DNA of 64,000 bases from Earliella scabrosa (taxonomy: Eukaryota > Basidiomycota > Agaricomycetes > Polyporales > Polyporaceae), in assembly GCA_022605405.1 (NCBI GenBank), contig JABYQQ010000007.1, positions 62,001 through 126,000 on the forward strand. The letters run 5' to 3'. A program made the position numbers and the translations under genes. The notes under the pieces were generated by a model, which saw nothing but the letters and a program-made list of their open reading frames with translations, did not search any database and was not told where the DNA came from. Positions 1 through 11,472 of the stretch are shown piece by piece; position 1 is the first letter of the stretch; each line of letters begins with the position of its first letter.

Positions 1-1394
1 GTGCAGCTGTATACGTGCGGAAGACTTGTTTTACGCCCTACACCTGTGTCATCTCGGTGACGGTCGACCTTCGGGTTCCGGCTTAGTGCCTTCTCCGCAT
101 CCATGACGACGAAACTGAGACATGGTAAGACATGGGTGTGTTCATCCTTCTCCCTGTCTCCCGTATTGATCTCTAATATGTACGGCTTGCGGATGTCCAG
201 AGATCCGTCGTACAGTTTCCTCAGGAAACGGAACAGGACGTGTGAGTGTGAATCGTGCCGCTATGAGGAACGACATCTGCTGACGACCGAGCGTTCTCAT
301 TCAGTTGGGTCCTATGCGCTCCTTGTGCCCCGAGGAGGGGCGCTATGCGCAGACGACAGTCGTGGGTATTGCTTCCTCGCTGATCCAAATCAGATCTGTT
401 TCTCCGTCCTCACTTGCTTCTGCGCAGTTCAGCGTCGACCCTACCATGGGCAAGATGTCGGTCACCTGAATCAACAGTGACGGATGTGAGTGCACCGTGC
501 GTTGCTCTGGCTATTCCAACACTGCCATATTGGCCGTATCGCGCTGAATGTCCGCTCTGTAGCAATCGTCCCGCAGTATACCTTTATCACCGGCAACTCC
601 ATCTGGGTTACGGGAGACGTCACCACGCTGAAGAATGCGTTCGCGTCTTTCTCCTTTGTGCAGGTGGTACGTGATGCCTTCCAACGTGTTACTCTCCGCA
701 GAGACAGACACGGTCTGGTCTGATTCTCTGACATGCATCACGGTCACAGGATATGTATCTCAACGTACCGGACGCTGCATCCGCACCAGTCAGCTCCGCC
801 GTTATTCCTGCCCCGCCTCCCCCCATCATACCAGCACTGCCCGTTACCATAACTGAGGCCGAGAGGACGAGCCGCAGGCTCGTCCTCCGATACCAATATA
901 CCATGGCGGTCTTCTATTTGCTGTGCTTCATAATGTCGGAGTCTGGCATCGAAATTCTGGGGCCTCGGTGCCTATTTAACACAAGGATCATGTGGCCATG
1001 TGCGTATTATCATCGAAGTCCATTGCTGACCCGTTTGGCCCTGAATAGCCTCAGAGGAAGGTTCGATGATCGAAACAGTGCGTGGACTCACACAGGCATC
1101 CAATTCAAAAACATCCGCGCTATCGATGGAGGGCAGCCGTTGCGAGCGGTGAAGAAGCATGATCGACAGACGGAGAGCTATAGTCGAAGTTCATACGTTG
1201 GCTTCTGTGCTTCTCGGACTTTGAGAGGGCGGCAGGGGCACTCATTAGCGCGAGGTGAGGTGCACGAACGCTCACCGCCTCTCGTCTCCTGTGCTCGCAC
1301 CCTGCTCATACAACCGTTGTATTCGAGCCGTCATCGAGGTCGGTGATTACGCTCACTGTTATGGATGTCGCTCATTCTTCCAACGCATCACTAG
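1..1394. other. Gene-free stretch at left edge
   Basis: No coding region could be supported. Open frames exist on both strands but are short, mutually overlapping and lack recognisable domains. A segment near 768-812 (a run containing CCGCACCAGTCAG and CCGTTATTCCTGCC) recurs in shortened form near 5562-5600, so the stretch may hold remnants of a dispersed repeat. Confidence 0.5.
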
Positions 1395-2498
1395 ATGGCG
1401 CTGTGGACCCGAGTCAGCGCGGCGATCCCCGCACTCAAGGCGAGGCTTGTCGAGTTCTTTACCGCGACATATACAGACCCCCGTTTCAACGACGACATCA
1501 TGTTCGAGATCTACTCCTACCTCGACCCCCCAGATGCAGCGCGCGCAGGCCGCGTTTGCACCCAGTGGAACGTCCACTCGGCGCGCGCGGCGTACTCGCA
1601 CATCTACCTCCATTCTGCGTCTCCCTCCGCCCTCCCACTCTCGCGAACATTGGGAACGTATCCCCACCTGCGTACGCTTGTCCGTCATCTCACCATCGTC
1701 CACTGTCACTCGACGGAAGACTCCACTGAGAGCTTGATGCTCGCCCTGTACGGATGGCTCATGGAACTACCCGCTGGCGCGCTCCGCACCTGCCGCCTCA
1801 TGGGGAACTACGTGGCCATCCTCGAAGCGACGCTCTCGTTTGCGGTCCTCTGCGCGCCGGACTCGCAGATCCTCACGATGTGGTCCGCGACCGGACGAGG
1901 GCTGACGAAGCGCATCCGCGTATCGCGAGAAAGCTGCCGTGCGCAACACACCGTCTTCCCATCCCAGTCCGACTGCATCCCCCAGCTGCTTCCCGCGTTT
2001 GACCTCGACTGGGGTCCCGCGAGCACCTGCGGCATCCACCTGCGCGTCGCCTCTCCCCCGACGAGCCCGTCGTCCTGTCTAATCCAAATGCGCGCGCTCG
2101 TCCCGTCTCTTTCCCCACACCTCGCCCGCGTCGACTGCGTGCTCCTCGCCGTAGGCTACGTCTCCCCCGGCCCGCTCCCAGTAGCGATGTGCGGCCTCGG
2201 ACTCCTGCCGTCTGCGCTGGACCGCCTCGAGCCCTTCTGCATGTGCACGCCGTTCCCGGACCTCGCGAGCAGCCCTCCCCCGCGTCTGGTCTCTGCGTTC
2301 GTCGCAGGAGAGATGCCGTTCCCGACGCCGACCATCGAGGCACTTCTCGACGCCGCGAGCGTGCATGGACCGCCGGGCGCGCTGTGGGCGGAGCTGTTCG
2401 CTATGCGGACGCCGCTCGACCGTACGCCGCACTGGCGGAGTGCGCCGAGGTGTGGTATCTGTCGCGTTAGCATGAGCTGTATGGGCACGCTCGTCTGA
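1395..2498 (+). CDS. F-box domain protein, single exon
   Basis: A 367-residue uninterrupted frame starts at an ATG at 1395. An F-box-like motif lies around residues 34-70 (FNDDIMFEIYSYLDPPDAAR, followed by GRVCTQWN). F-box proteins recruit substrates to SCF (Skp1-cullin) ubiquitin ligases through this segment. The remainder is leucine- and proline-rich without clear repeats; it may be the substrate-binding part, but I do not recognise it. The third base of codons is strongly C/G biased, as in the other real genes here. No close partner gene is adjacent. A fungus-expanded orphan F-box protein is the best description; the target is unknown. Confidence 0.8.
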   Translation: MALWTRVSAAIPALKARLVEFFTATYTDPRFNDDIMFEIYSYLDPPDAARAGRVCTQWNVHSARAAYSHIYLHSASPSALPLSRTLGTYPHLRTLVRHLTIVHCHSTEDSTESLMLALYGWLMELPAGALRTCRLMGNYVAILEATLSFAVLCAPDSQILTMWSATGRGLTKRIRVSRESCRAQHTVFPSQSDCIPQLLPAFDLDWGPASTCGIHLRVASPPTSPSSCLIQMRALVPSLSPHLARVDCVLLAVGYVSPGPLPVAMCGLGLLPSALDRLEPFCMCTPFPDLASSPPPRLVSAFVAGEMPFPTPTIEALLDAASVHGPPGALWAELFAMRTPLDRTPHWRSAPRCGICRVSMSCMGTLV

Positions 2499-4068
2499 GC
2501 AGCAGAAGGCTGTCAGTGAGCGCATTTTGCGAGCTGTGGAGATATGTCGAAGACGTCACAAGGACGCCTCGTCGATTCCACCTGATCATAGATAACATGC
2601 GACCAACCCGGAATGACAATCCGAGCCTGAGACTGAACATAAGGGGTTGTGTAGTGCCCAGGTGTTCACTTACATTGCTTGGGGATGCGGCGCGATGTCC
2701 ACCCTCGGGACCGCTCCGTGGACATGACAGTCCAACATGGCCGCGAACCCCAACGCGCGTCGTTGGTGCGTGGGCGCTGGCAAAAGTCCACTCGGACCAC
2801 CCAGAACTTCATTCCTCTCTCGATCCCCGCAGCGGTTCTGGAGCAGAACGGTTTACTGTGCTCAGTGATACGCGTGAACTCTGCGCCGCAGATTCAGAGG
2901 GCCAGTCTGGTCGGGCGGGAACGTATGGTTCAACTGCGAACAAGCGCCCGTCCTCGTGTTATCAAACGCCTGCAGGCAATGACGTCATCCGTAGAACAGG
3001 CTGTATACACTCGTCTCTCCTCATACCCGGTGGCAGGTGCCTCTTGGGCTCCAGCAGCTTCTCAAAACGCAGCTGCAGCTGATTGCCTCGAGGCTCGAGC
3101 AACCAGCGCGACATTGTCTCGTCCTCCATTCAAGTGAGGACTAGGTGAGGGCGTGCTCGCGAGCACAACATCGTGACTTCAACGAGGTGACCTGCCATAG
3201 ACAACAGTCGAAGAAGGACGTGATGGAAGCGAGAAAGGGTACAGAAGAGACCCTGGCGGATGGGAGGAATGGAAGACAGATAGGACGACAGATCCACATG
3301 AGGTACGCGTACGGCACAATCCAGGCGACTGGTATTGTGAGTGACAGGCCCATCACGGCAGCCACCTCGAGGTACCGGCGCATCGATGTTGGTACTATAC
3401 GTTATGCCATCGCCCAGCTGGCCAGGAGGGAGCGGGAATTTAGAACTTAGAAGACGCTGCATGCCGCAGCTTGGAAGTTTGTTCTTACACGGGTGAATCT
3501 CTCTCCGTATCTGTGTGGGACGTACGGTGTGACAACATCGACTTGAACCGAACTCACTTCTCACCTCATGTTTTGGCCACCTGCAGGACGTTTTGACGGT
3601 CCACCAACGGTGGACACCGGTGCTTCGACTCTGCTCCGACGTAGAAGCTTACGGAACCGCGATACTGACCCTAGAGCCTATGTGGGGCGGCCCTCCCGCT
3701 GATGGTATTGCGATCGGCGAATCCGTTACTAGGGATAGAGCCGCGATGGCAGATACTGTACTCGAGAGCACCACCATCGTGGGTGCGGTTCATCCGAACA
3801 TGCTGAATGCAGCACGGAATAGAGCCACCCTGCTGTTTCCTGCCCCTGACGATGTGGCGCCTTGGACGCATTTGTACGATATATACGACACACCTTCACA
3901 GTGAACATCCGACATCTTCCCCCGCGTCCCCCTCAACTTGAAGACACCTCTGCCTGCCGTCTTCGCCGCTGTCTCCCGAATACACACTGCGTAACCTCAA
4001 GAAACATTGACTATGTCGGTGTCAGACCGCCATCAGAACAGGGTCAGTAGAATCATGAGTCAACGTTG
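2499..4068. other. Intergenic, no supported gene
   Basis: Several open frames of 80-190 codons occur, but none has codon bias, domains or splice structure like the neighbouring genes. No RNA gene was recognised. Confidence 0.5.
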
Positions 4069-5353
4069 ATGCCAGTTCGCATGAGCGCTCACATATACTT
4101 CAAGGATCCAGAAGCCGGATCTACTAGCCCCTACAAGGCGAGCTCGCCAGGAGGCGATCATCACCGCGGGATGCGCGATGCGTGGTTCAAATGCTCCGAA
4201 CTAGTCAGCGAACGAGATACTGAGAACATCAAAGCATGGACGGACGAAGTCGATACCCTGCTCACCTTCGTGAGTCCGCCGTCCCGGGGCCAAGTCTAGA
4301 ACTCACGAAATCGGGTTGCTCACCTAGTCCGGGTTACTGCTTGCTGTCGTGACCCTTTTCATCGGCTACGCAAGAGACAGCCTGCAGCCAGACAACGGGG
4401 GGATGACCGTCGCGGCGTTGCAAGTGATCTCTCAGCAGCTCCAGAACGGCACGGCGTCAGGATCTGCGTTCACAATCTCCTCCCATTTCAACCCCGACAT
4501 CAACGACGTCGTGATCGCCTCCCTACTCGCTTCGAGCCTCCTCCTCAGCCTCATCGCATCAAGCCTGGGATTATGGGTTATGGAATGGCTGCGCGCGTAT
4601 TCGCTTGACCTGCCCTTCAACGACGAGGGAGGCCGGATGCTCGTACGAGTGCGCGAGCTCAGGCGCCGCGGGCTAGAATACTGGGGCATGCGGCACATCG
4701 TCGCATCCATATCAGTGCTCCTGCAGATTGCGGTGACGCTCTTCGGGATCGGGACCACGATGATGACGTGGAAGCTTAACCGCATCCTGGCCGTGGTCAT
4801 CACCATCGGACTCGGCGTATGGGCGTTACCGGCGTGGCTGCTCTCGGTGCTTCCGCTAGCGGTGACTCCTGCAAAGGGGTGCCCGTTCAAGTCCCCGCAC
4901 ACGAGGCTGTTGTACCGCGTCGGAACATGGGTCCGCCTCAGTGTCCTCAGGCTCCTGGCACGCCGTCATGGCCAGGTCAAGTCGATGGCGGATGCGGAGC
5001 TGGAGGAAGCCGAGAAGGACAAGCAGACTTTGGAGCTCCGAGCGCTCAAGTACGTCAATACCAAGTATTGGGGTAGCCCTGAGCTGGACGAGGTCAACAA
5101 GTGCTTCAAGGACGTGGATGATGTGAATGAGGCGCGGAGGTGCATCGAGGAAATCATTATCCTCCAGGTGTGGGGCGACCGCAAACCATGCCGAACAAGC
5201 CTCTCGCGAGACGAAGGTCTTCTATCTCTCCTAAACATCTGGAACAGTCTGCCTTCCGAGCTTCAGCGGGAGAAAGCTAGCGACAGCGAGGCAGCCCGGC
5301 AGTGGGAAGCATTTCTTGACAAGGTTGTTGAGATAAAATCAGCGTCGGGATGA
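4069..5353 (+). CDS. DUF6535-type membrane protein
   Basis: Two exons are inferred: 4069-4269 and 4328-5353, joined by a 58-nt intron (GTGAGT...CTAG) that keeps frame across DTLLTF/SGLLLAVVTLFIGY. The start may be 4069 or the in-frame ATG at 4081. The product is about 408 residues. The order W-x-x-C, then a DTLL-containing first membrane helix, a loop with LQPD, and further helices (ASLLLSLIASSLGLWVMEW; a third and fourth near IAVTLFGIG and AVVITIGLGVWALPAWLLSV) is the hallmark of DUF6535, a family expanded in Agaricomycetes. The C-terminal half is charged and probably cytosolic. The family's biochemical role is unknown to me. It stands alone, with no paralogue in the window. Confidence 0.85.
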
Positions 5354-5783
5354 CACTATGCTGCCAATGTCAGACTTCTAGCAACTTGTCTCCGGAAACT
5401 ATGGCGAAGCTGGCATGATTTTCAGTTTGCATATGGATTCTGTGGCTCTGTGTATATGTTGTTACCATATGTATCGCTTCCATCTGTGTATTTGTTCTGG
5501 TACCCCTAACATAGAAACAAACACCGAAAAGAGTCAGGGTCAACCGCTAGTGAGAGTATCCGGCGATGCACCCGCACCAGTCAGTTCCGTTATTCCTGCC
5601 TCACTTAGCAACAGGGTGATTCTGCATGTCTCAGGCTCCTGAATTTCGTTCACTGCTCAACTTCCGTGCCAATCATCCACTACTTCATGGCATTCAATTG
5701 CGTCACCTGTGATAAGTGAATTTACCTGCACCGTTGTACACACATGACCTTCGTCTCTCCGTTCTCACTGTCCTCTTGTCCCC
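5354..5783. other. Intergenic, 3' flanks
   Basis: This is the convergent space between the DUF6535 gene and S10 copy 1. It holds a short stretch near 5562-5600 that resembles 768-812. Nothing else was recognised. Confidence 0.5.
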
Positions 5784-7901
5784 TTAGAGCTCCTCTCCAG
5801 CCAGCCACCTGTTCACGAGCTCCAAGGATCGAATAGGCTGGTCGTATGGTGCCTACAAACCGAATTAGTATCAACGATGCGTGCCTGTATCACAAGCGGC
5901 ATAGCAGGACTCACCATATGACCCGCGTCCCGGATGGTAGCAAACGTGAGGTCTCCGAAGCGTCTCGTCTTCCCAGCGACTTCGCTGTCGACGAACCAAT
6001 CGCGTAGAGGCTGGGTACGGAACGCCTCTTGCGATGTCCACTCGAGGTCGAGGGTCATGCGCTCATTGCCGACCTAGACCACGACAACAAGGCACCAAAT
6101 CAAGCCGCTGGCCATGAACAGGGCAAGGAGCCACCCACCCAGTTACAGATCCAGTCAGTCGCCCCTACAAAGACCAGCGCACGCACGCCGCGCTCGAGTA
6201 GCGCAGCGAGGTAGTCCTCGGCGCGGTAGATGAAGTCTTCGCCGGCGTTGTAGAAGCGTTCGTTAAGCTCGAAGTTGATGACGCTGAAGTTGGTGTGGCC
6301 CGGGTCGACGCCGATCTGGGCCTGGATCTCAGGCTTGTTGAGATAATCGACGATGTCTCTACAGGACATGTGAGCGCGGGAAGTGCAAGCTCAGAAAAGG
6401 ATAGTACTGGATGATCGGATAGCAAGACATGATCCAGGGGTTGTCTGTGCTGTAACGAGCCACAGTCAGCTCTAGGTTGTAATGTCATAGTGACCCATCC
6501 AGGTCTCACGCACCATGGTCGCAAAGCATCGTACGGATTGACCCCTACACATGAGTATAGAGCTCGGGTTACTACGGCACTTGAGCGCTTCGATGTGTCG
6601 AAGACTTACGAGTGAAGAACGTGGAGAACGAATCGTAGCAGAACTCGAAGGCGGCCCTGCAGTCAATATGATCCAGTCTGTCCATACAGGACTGTTGGAC
6701 CCGCTTCTGACACCGGGGCACAAGTTGCTTCATGCGCACGCATTCCCTGAATCAGGAGTTGGTGATCAGCCAGCACAGGAGTGGCCCGACGAGCGACTGA
6801 CGAGATACTGGTCACCTCAGGGAAACCATGGTTCTCGCACTGGACATTGTAGTAGGACAGCACCATGCCGTCGGAGTCGGTGCATCCATTACCTGCTGTA
6901 TCGTCAGCATATAACCAGAGATTAGGACAGAGCTCTCACCGATCATGACTGAAGAAAGGTTGATTGGTGTCATGCCTGCGTCGATGAGCTTGGCATTCTG
7001 ATCATACACCGCGGACGCAAACACCGGAATGTAGCGGCCCTGTGAAATGGGACACGGTAATGTCAATCACGTCCAGACTATTGCAAGGATTATACATACC
7101 CCTTGCGACTCGCCGGCCATGTGGAACGGTCTTCCCTTGAATTGGGAGAAGTGCTCGAAGAATATCGCTACGAAGGCAGCAATGTCGTCCGCTGCTTCCA
7201 GAGTGGTGCTCTTGCCAAGGAATGATGTGAGTCGAGTGTGATAGTGACATGTCGAAGCATGCTTACCACTTGCTCGCCGTAATCTGCGTAAGAGAAGCCG
7301 ACGCCAATAGGCTGGTCGATGAAGAAGACGTTGGCGTGATCGTTCCAGGCCTGTTCGAAACGCTTAGTCGAGTTCCCCGTCGGAGTCACTCTGCATGGGC
7401 CTGTCGAACCATTCAACATCACCAGGCTTCGTCTGATATGAGGACGAACGAACCTAGCTCCATGAAGAGTCCCATGGAGGACGAGCCCCCCGGTCCTCCA
7501 TTGGTCCAGAAGACGACGTCGTCCGTGTCTGGGTCACGTCTACTCTCGAAGAAGTAGAAGAACAAATGACGGGCTTCTATGTCTATGTACCCCGTATACG
7601 CTCTAGGGGGGAGTAGACCCGCATGAGCGCAGTTGCTCCCTACCAGTTCATCTGCACGTGAGAGCCTACCGAGCCTCGCCGTCGCAGAAGTGCGACTCCT
7701 TGATTCGTACGCTGTACGCAGGGAACTTCGGGTGCTGGAGGATTGTGTATGTTGATGCCGAGAGGGCATGCAGATCCTCCAGTGGTGTGAACAGCCTATC
7801 ATCGTACTGGGAGGCGGAGAATGCTTGCTGCGCTGCCTTCGCACAGATAACTGCACTGAGAATTTGCAGGAGCAAGACCACAGGAACCGCGTCCAAGTCA
7901 T
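5784..7901 (-). CDS. Serine carboxypeptidase S10, copy 1 (start codon out of frame)
   Basis: Twelve exons match copies 2 and 3 one for one. Exons 2 and 4-12 have the same lengths as in both paralogues (149, 111, 100, 91, 137, 31, 42, 220, 159, 69 nt); exon 3 is 134 nt, as in copy 2. The family removes C-terminal residues from peptides, usually in the vacuole or outside the cell. Visible motifs are [11 protein letters not shown] (oxyanion region), GESQG (catalytic Ser, with Gln where the family has Tyr), GATDWICNW (catalytic Asp) and DAGHMAPYDQP (catalytic His). The hydrophobic N-terminus looks like a signal peptide, but its only nearby ATG (7901) is off frame: exon 1 from that ATG is 232 nt, whereas 3n+2 is required (233 and 236 nt in the paralogues). 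The reading frame over the signal region begins with a TTG at 7896. Either an upstream exon supplies the start, or a one-base indel has damaged the gene. The body is otherwise intact. Confidence 0.88.
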
Positions 7902-8446
7902 ACCAAGGCTGGGTTGCTGATATTAGACATCGCGTCCACCGTCAGTCCGAATCAACCATGACCTGCCTTGTCACGATCTACCGCTGTTGCAGGCCAAAGA
8001 GCGAGTTGACAGTTGACTGTTGGAACCGTACGTGGTGACTCGGAGCAGGGACCGCAGCCGCGCCGTGCGCCTATAACGGAGTTTCCCGAGGAGGAGGAGG
8101 GTAGGTTTAGCCGCTCAGACCCGCTTCACGCGAGTGGCAGCAACGCGATAAGTAACGTCGTAAGCGCTTGCCTCTCGTATGGCTTCGTGTCGAACGTACG
8201 CGTTTTTCAACTTTGCAACTTGAAGGTAGGTGTACGCCCCCATATATCCGCTATTTCGTAGCCACACGAGGACAGCTACCGCCCTGCATCACCTGCGGGA
8301 CCATGATAGACACCCATATATAGCGCGACGGCGACAGCTCGGTTTCGTTGAGGCTCGCCGCAGTTTGCCAGACAGGAGATGCATCGTGAGACGTATCCAC
8401 CGCTTACATATGTCCGTGAGGAGGCTATTTCCACTAAATACCCACT
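7902..8446. other. Spacer between tandem S10 copies
   Basis: About 545 bp separate the 5' end of copy 1 from the 3' end of copy 2, both on the minus strand. Apart from the short block shared with the copy 2 upstream region, no gene or repeat was recognised. Confidence 0.5.
7954..7984 (-). promoter_or_regulatory. Conserved upstream block of S10 copy 1
   Basis: About 50 bp upstream of the copy 1 start lies a block containing ACCTGCCTTGTC. It is shared with the region about 60 bp upstream of copy 2 (10581-10612). It could be a promoter or 5' UTR element, or simply recent tandem duplication. Confidence 0.4.
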
Positions 8447-10520
8447 TCAGAGATCCTCTCCTGCCAGCCACCTATTCGCGAGCGCCGAGGACCGAACAGG
8501 CTGGTCGTACGGTGCCTACAGCCGAGTTAGCCACTCGCATCAGCTCTGTGAGGAGCGTAGGAGGGAACGTACCAGATGTCCGGCGTCCCGGATGGTCGCA
8601 AACGTGAGGCCTCCAAAGCGTCTCGTCTTCCCAGCGACTTCGCCATCAACGAACCAATCGCGCAGAGGCTGTTCGCGGAAAGCCTCTCTCGATGTCCACT
8701 CAAGGTCGAGGGTCATGCGCTCGTTCCCGACCTAGAGCACGCATATTCAGCCGCGTCGTGACCATGCGGGACAAGGGAATCACCCACCCAGTTGCAAGTC
8801 CAATCAGTCGCACCGACGAACACGAGCACACGTACGCCGCGCTCGAGCAGCGCGGCGAGATAGTCCTCGGCGCGGTAGATGAAGTGTTCTCCGGCGTTGT
8901 AGAATCGCGCGTTCATCTCATAGTTGACGACGCTGAAGTTGGTGTGGCTCGGGTCGACGCCGATCTGCGCCTGAACCTCAGGCCTGTTGAGATAGGCGAC
9001 AGTATCTCTGCGGGGCATGTGAACGAGCCAACGGGGTGTCAGAGGGGAACGGGACACGCACTGGATGATTGGGTAGCAAGACATGATGTCGGGGTTGGAG
9101 GTGCTGTGGTGAGTTCTCCCTCGTGTCGTCACGATGGTCTATGCAGAAATCGACACACCAAGGTCGCAGAGCATCCCACGGATTGACCCCTGCGTAGAGT
9201 GCCGCTTGGTCTAGCACTCAAGCTAATCGACGTGTCAAAGACGTACGAGTCATGAACAGAGAGAATGAGTCTTCGCAGAATTTCAAGGCGGCGCTGCAGT
9301 CGATATGATCCAGCTTGTCCTTGCAGGACTGTTGAATCCGCTTCTGGCACTTTGGCACGAGTTCCTTCATGCGTACGCACTCTCTGGAGGATGGTGGTGA
9401 ATGGGCGGCCGAGGAATAGCGCGAACGACTGACGAGATAGTGGTCACCTCGGGAAAACCGCGGTTTTCGCACTGGAGATTGTAGTAGGATAGCACCATGC
9501 CGTCGGTGTCGGTGCAGCCGTTACCTGCTGATGATCGTCAGCGGATACACTGTGAATGGGTCAACTTGCTCGCCTATCATGACCGAAGAGAGGTTGATGG
9601 GTGTCATCCCCGCGGCGATGAGTTTGGCATTCTGATCGTATACAGCCGAGGCGAACACGGGTAGATAGCGGCCCTATCGAAGAGAAGACCATGAGGATGC
9701 GTATATACGTGGGCTGGAGACAGTATACGTACGCCTTGGGATTCGCCAGCCATATGGAACGCTCTCCCCTTGAATTTGGAGAAGTGATCGAAAAATATCG
9801 CCACGAAGGCAGCGATGTCTTCTGCTGCTTCTAGCGTGTTGCTCTACAAAGTCTCACGTGAAAGGAGGGGAGATACAGCTAGACCACAAGCGTGCGCACC
9901 ACTTGCTCACTATATTCTGAGTAAGAAAAGCCGACGCCGATTGGCTGGTCGATGAAGAAGACGTTGGCGTAGTCGTTCCAGGCTTGCTCGAAGCGCTCAG
10001 TCGAGTTCCCGGTCGGAATCACTCTGCATGGGCCTGTCCTATGATTGAGTACCATCATGGAAACCGGAGCCGAACGGACCTAGTTCCATGAAAAGCCCCA
10101 TAGAGGACGAAGCTCCGGGTCCACCATTGGTCCAAAATACGACATCATCCGTGTCGTGGTCTCGTCTACTCTCGAAGAAGTAGAAGAAAAGGTGACGGGC
10201 TTCTATGTCGATGTATCCCGTGTATGCCCTACGCGACCGGTCGTGAGTACAGTCGCTCGCTGTCGTTGACACGTGAGCACTCACCGAGTCTCTCCGTCGC
10301 AGAAATGCGACTCCTTGATCCGTACGCTGTGTGCAGGGAAGCTTGGATGCTGGAGAGTTGTATAGGATGATGTCGGGAGCGCGTGCAGATCCTCGAATGG
10401 CGTGAAAACCCCAACGTGGTATCGAGGGGTGGCGAATACTTCTTGTTGTTGCAACCACTTCGCTGCGGTTGCGACGGCCAGATTGACAACTTGAAGGAGC
10501 AAGAGCCGCAAGAACATCAT
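8447..10520 (-). CDS. Serine carboxypeptidase S10, copy 2
   Basis: Twelve exons splice to 1,479 nt (492 residues). The start is ATG-ATG at 10520, giving a signal-like [20 protein letters not shown]. Motifs in order are [25 protein letters not shown] with the nucleophile Ser near residue 208, GATDWTCNW with Asp near 412, and RDAGHLAPYDQP with His near 469. All triad residues are present, but Tyr after the nucleophile is replaced by Gln, as in copy 1. Cysteine spacing in the insertion domain (ECVRMKE...CQKR...C...C) matches the other copies. Intron 5 begins GC instead of GT (ATGATAG/GCGAGC); the same site is GTGAGA in copy 1 and GTGAGC in copy 3, so it is a GC-AG intron. It lies head to head with the small CTC gene at 11473. 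Secreted or vacuolar peptidase is inferred. Confidence 0.92.
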
Positions 10521-10580
10521 GGCCCGGCGGGGGAGCTAAATCACTTCAATATGCTCAAATCAGACACACCTATCTAGAAC

Positions 10581-10612
10581 GACCATCACCTGCCTTGTCC
10601 CAATTACCACCG
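10581..10612 (-). promoter_or_regulatory. Conserved upstream block of S10 copy 2
   Basis: This block contains ACCTGCCTTGTCCC and matches the region upstream of copy 1 (7954-7984). It lies 61 bp before the ATG. Confidence 0.4.
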
Positions 10613-11373
10613 TGGGGAGTCGTTGTCAGGGGGATATTGAACCGTGGGGAACAAAATCCGAGAGGACTCCGGAAGGTGCGCTTATGTACGGCGGAGTCTC
10701 ATCTGAAGCGCTCCAGCGTGACTCCGCCGGTCTAGATCTGCAGACCGACTCGGAAAACAACCAGATGTTGTAATGTCGATGAGAGCCCGTCACAAGAGTA
10801 GAGGAGGCGAGCGCCGAAGTCGAGACACAAGTCGGAGAATCTTCAAGAGACTCGAGGGGCAACGCATACATGACGGAGTAGCTCGAGACGAGAGGCAGCT
10901 GGCAGCGCAGAGAACGATTGTGGTAAGTTAGACGCGGAGAGCACGTGGCGCATGTTCGAAGTTTCGTACTTTCGGCTTGAGGCTTTCGGCTCTTACTTCA
11001 GCCTCCTGGCTCTGACTTGTGCATCTTCTATTGACTGGCTTGTTCTCGCCATGCATAGATTAGGCAGATGATGCTACTGATATGAACATGCCGCGTTGTA
11101 TTCAAGCAGTTACCAGCCGAGTCAAGTAAGTAGTATCGGTTGCTTCAACCTACTTCAGGATCTTCTCATGACACTCGCGCCTGTCCTAACCTTGCTAGAT
11201 CAAACCTGATAGAGGGATTGCATCATGCTATATGCTCCATGTTGTGCTGCGGCAGGCCCAGCTGACTCGGTGTGGTGTTGGAATGGAAGGCAGCATGCCA
11301 ATCGAAGAACCACCCCGAGCACGAGGACGCGATCGGAGCAGAACGATACGAGAAGCAGGCAGAGACGATATAC

Positions 11374-11379
11374 TATAAA
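11374..11379 (+). promoter_or_regulatory. TATA box of CTC-A
   Basis: TATAAA lies 99 bp upstream of the ATG at 11473, inside an otherwise non-coding stretch and followed by a pyrimidine-rich leader. Confidence 0.5.
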
Positions 11380-11472
11380 TTCTAGGGTGCGCACACCGCG
11401 TCAGTATCATCCTCCCAGTACCCTTCTTCCTCCATCAACACACCCAGCACTAGTACGCACACTAGTACCACA

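Larger units (their letters stand above)
10521..11472. other. Divergent intergenic region, S10 copy 2 / CTC-A
   Basis: The two start codons are 953 bp apart and transcribed away from each other. A TATA-like TATAAA sits at 11374-11379, about 99 bp upstream of the CTC-A start. Near 11450 a short direct repeat of ACTAGTAC occurs. No gene was seen inside. The equivalent divergent region at 23286-24238 has nearly the same length. Confidence 0.6.

Noticed and set aside
753..1346. 197-codon plus-strand frame
   Set aside because: No domain, no codon bias and low-complexity start; probably chance.
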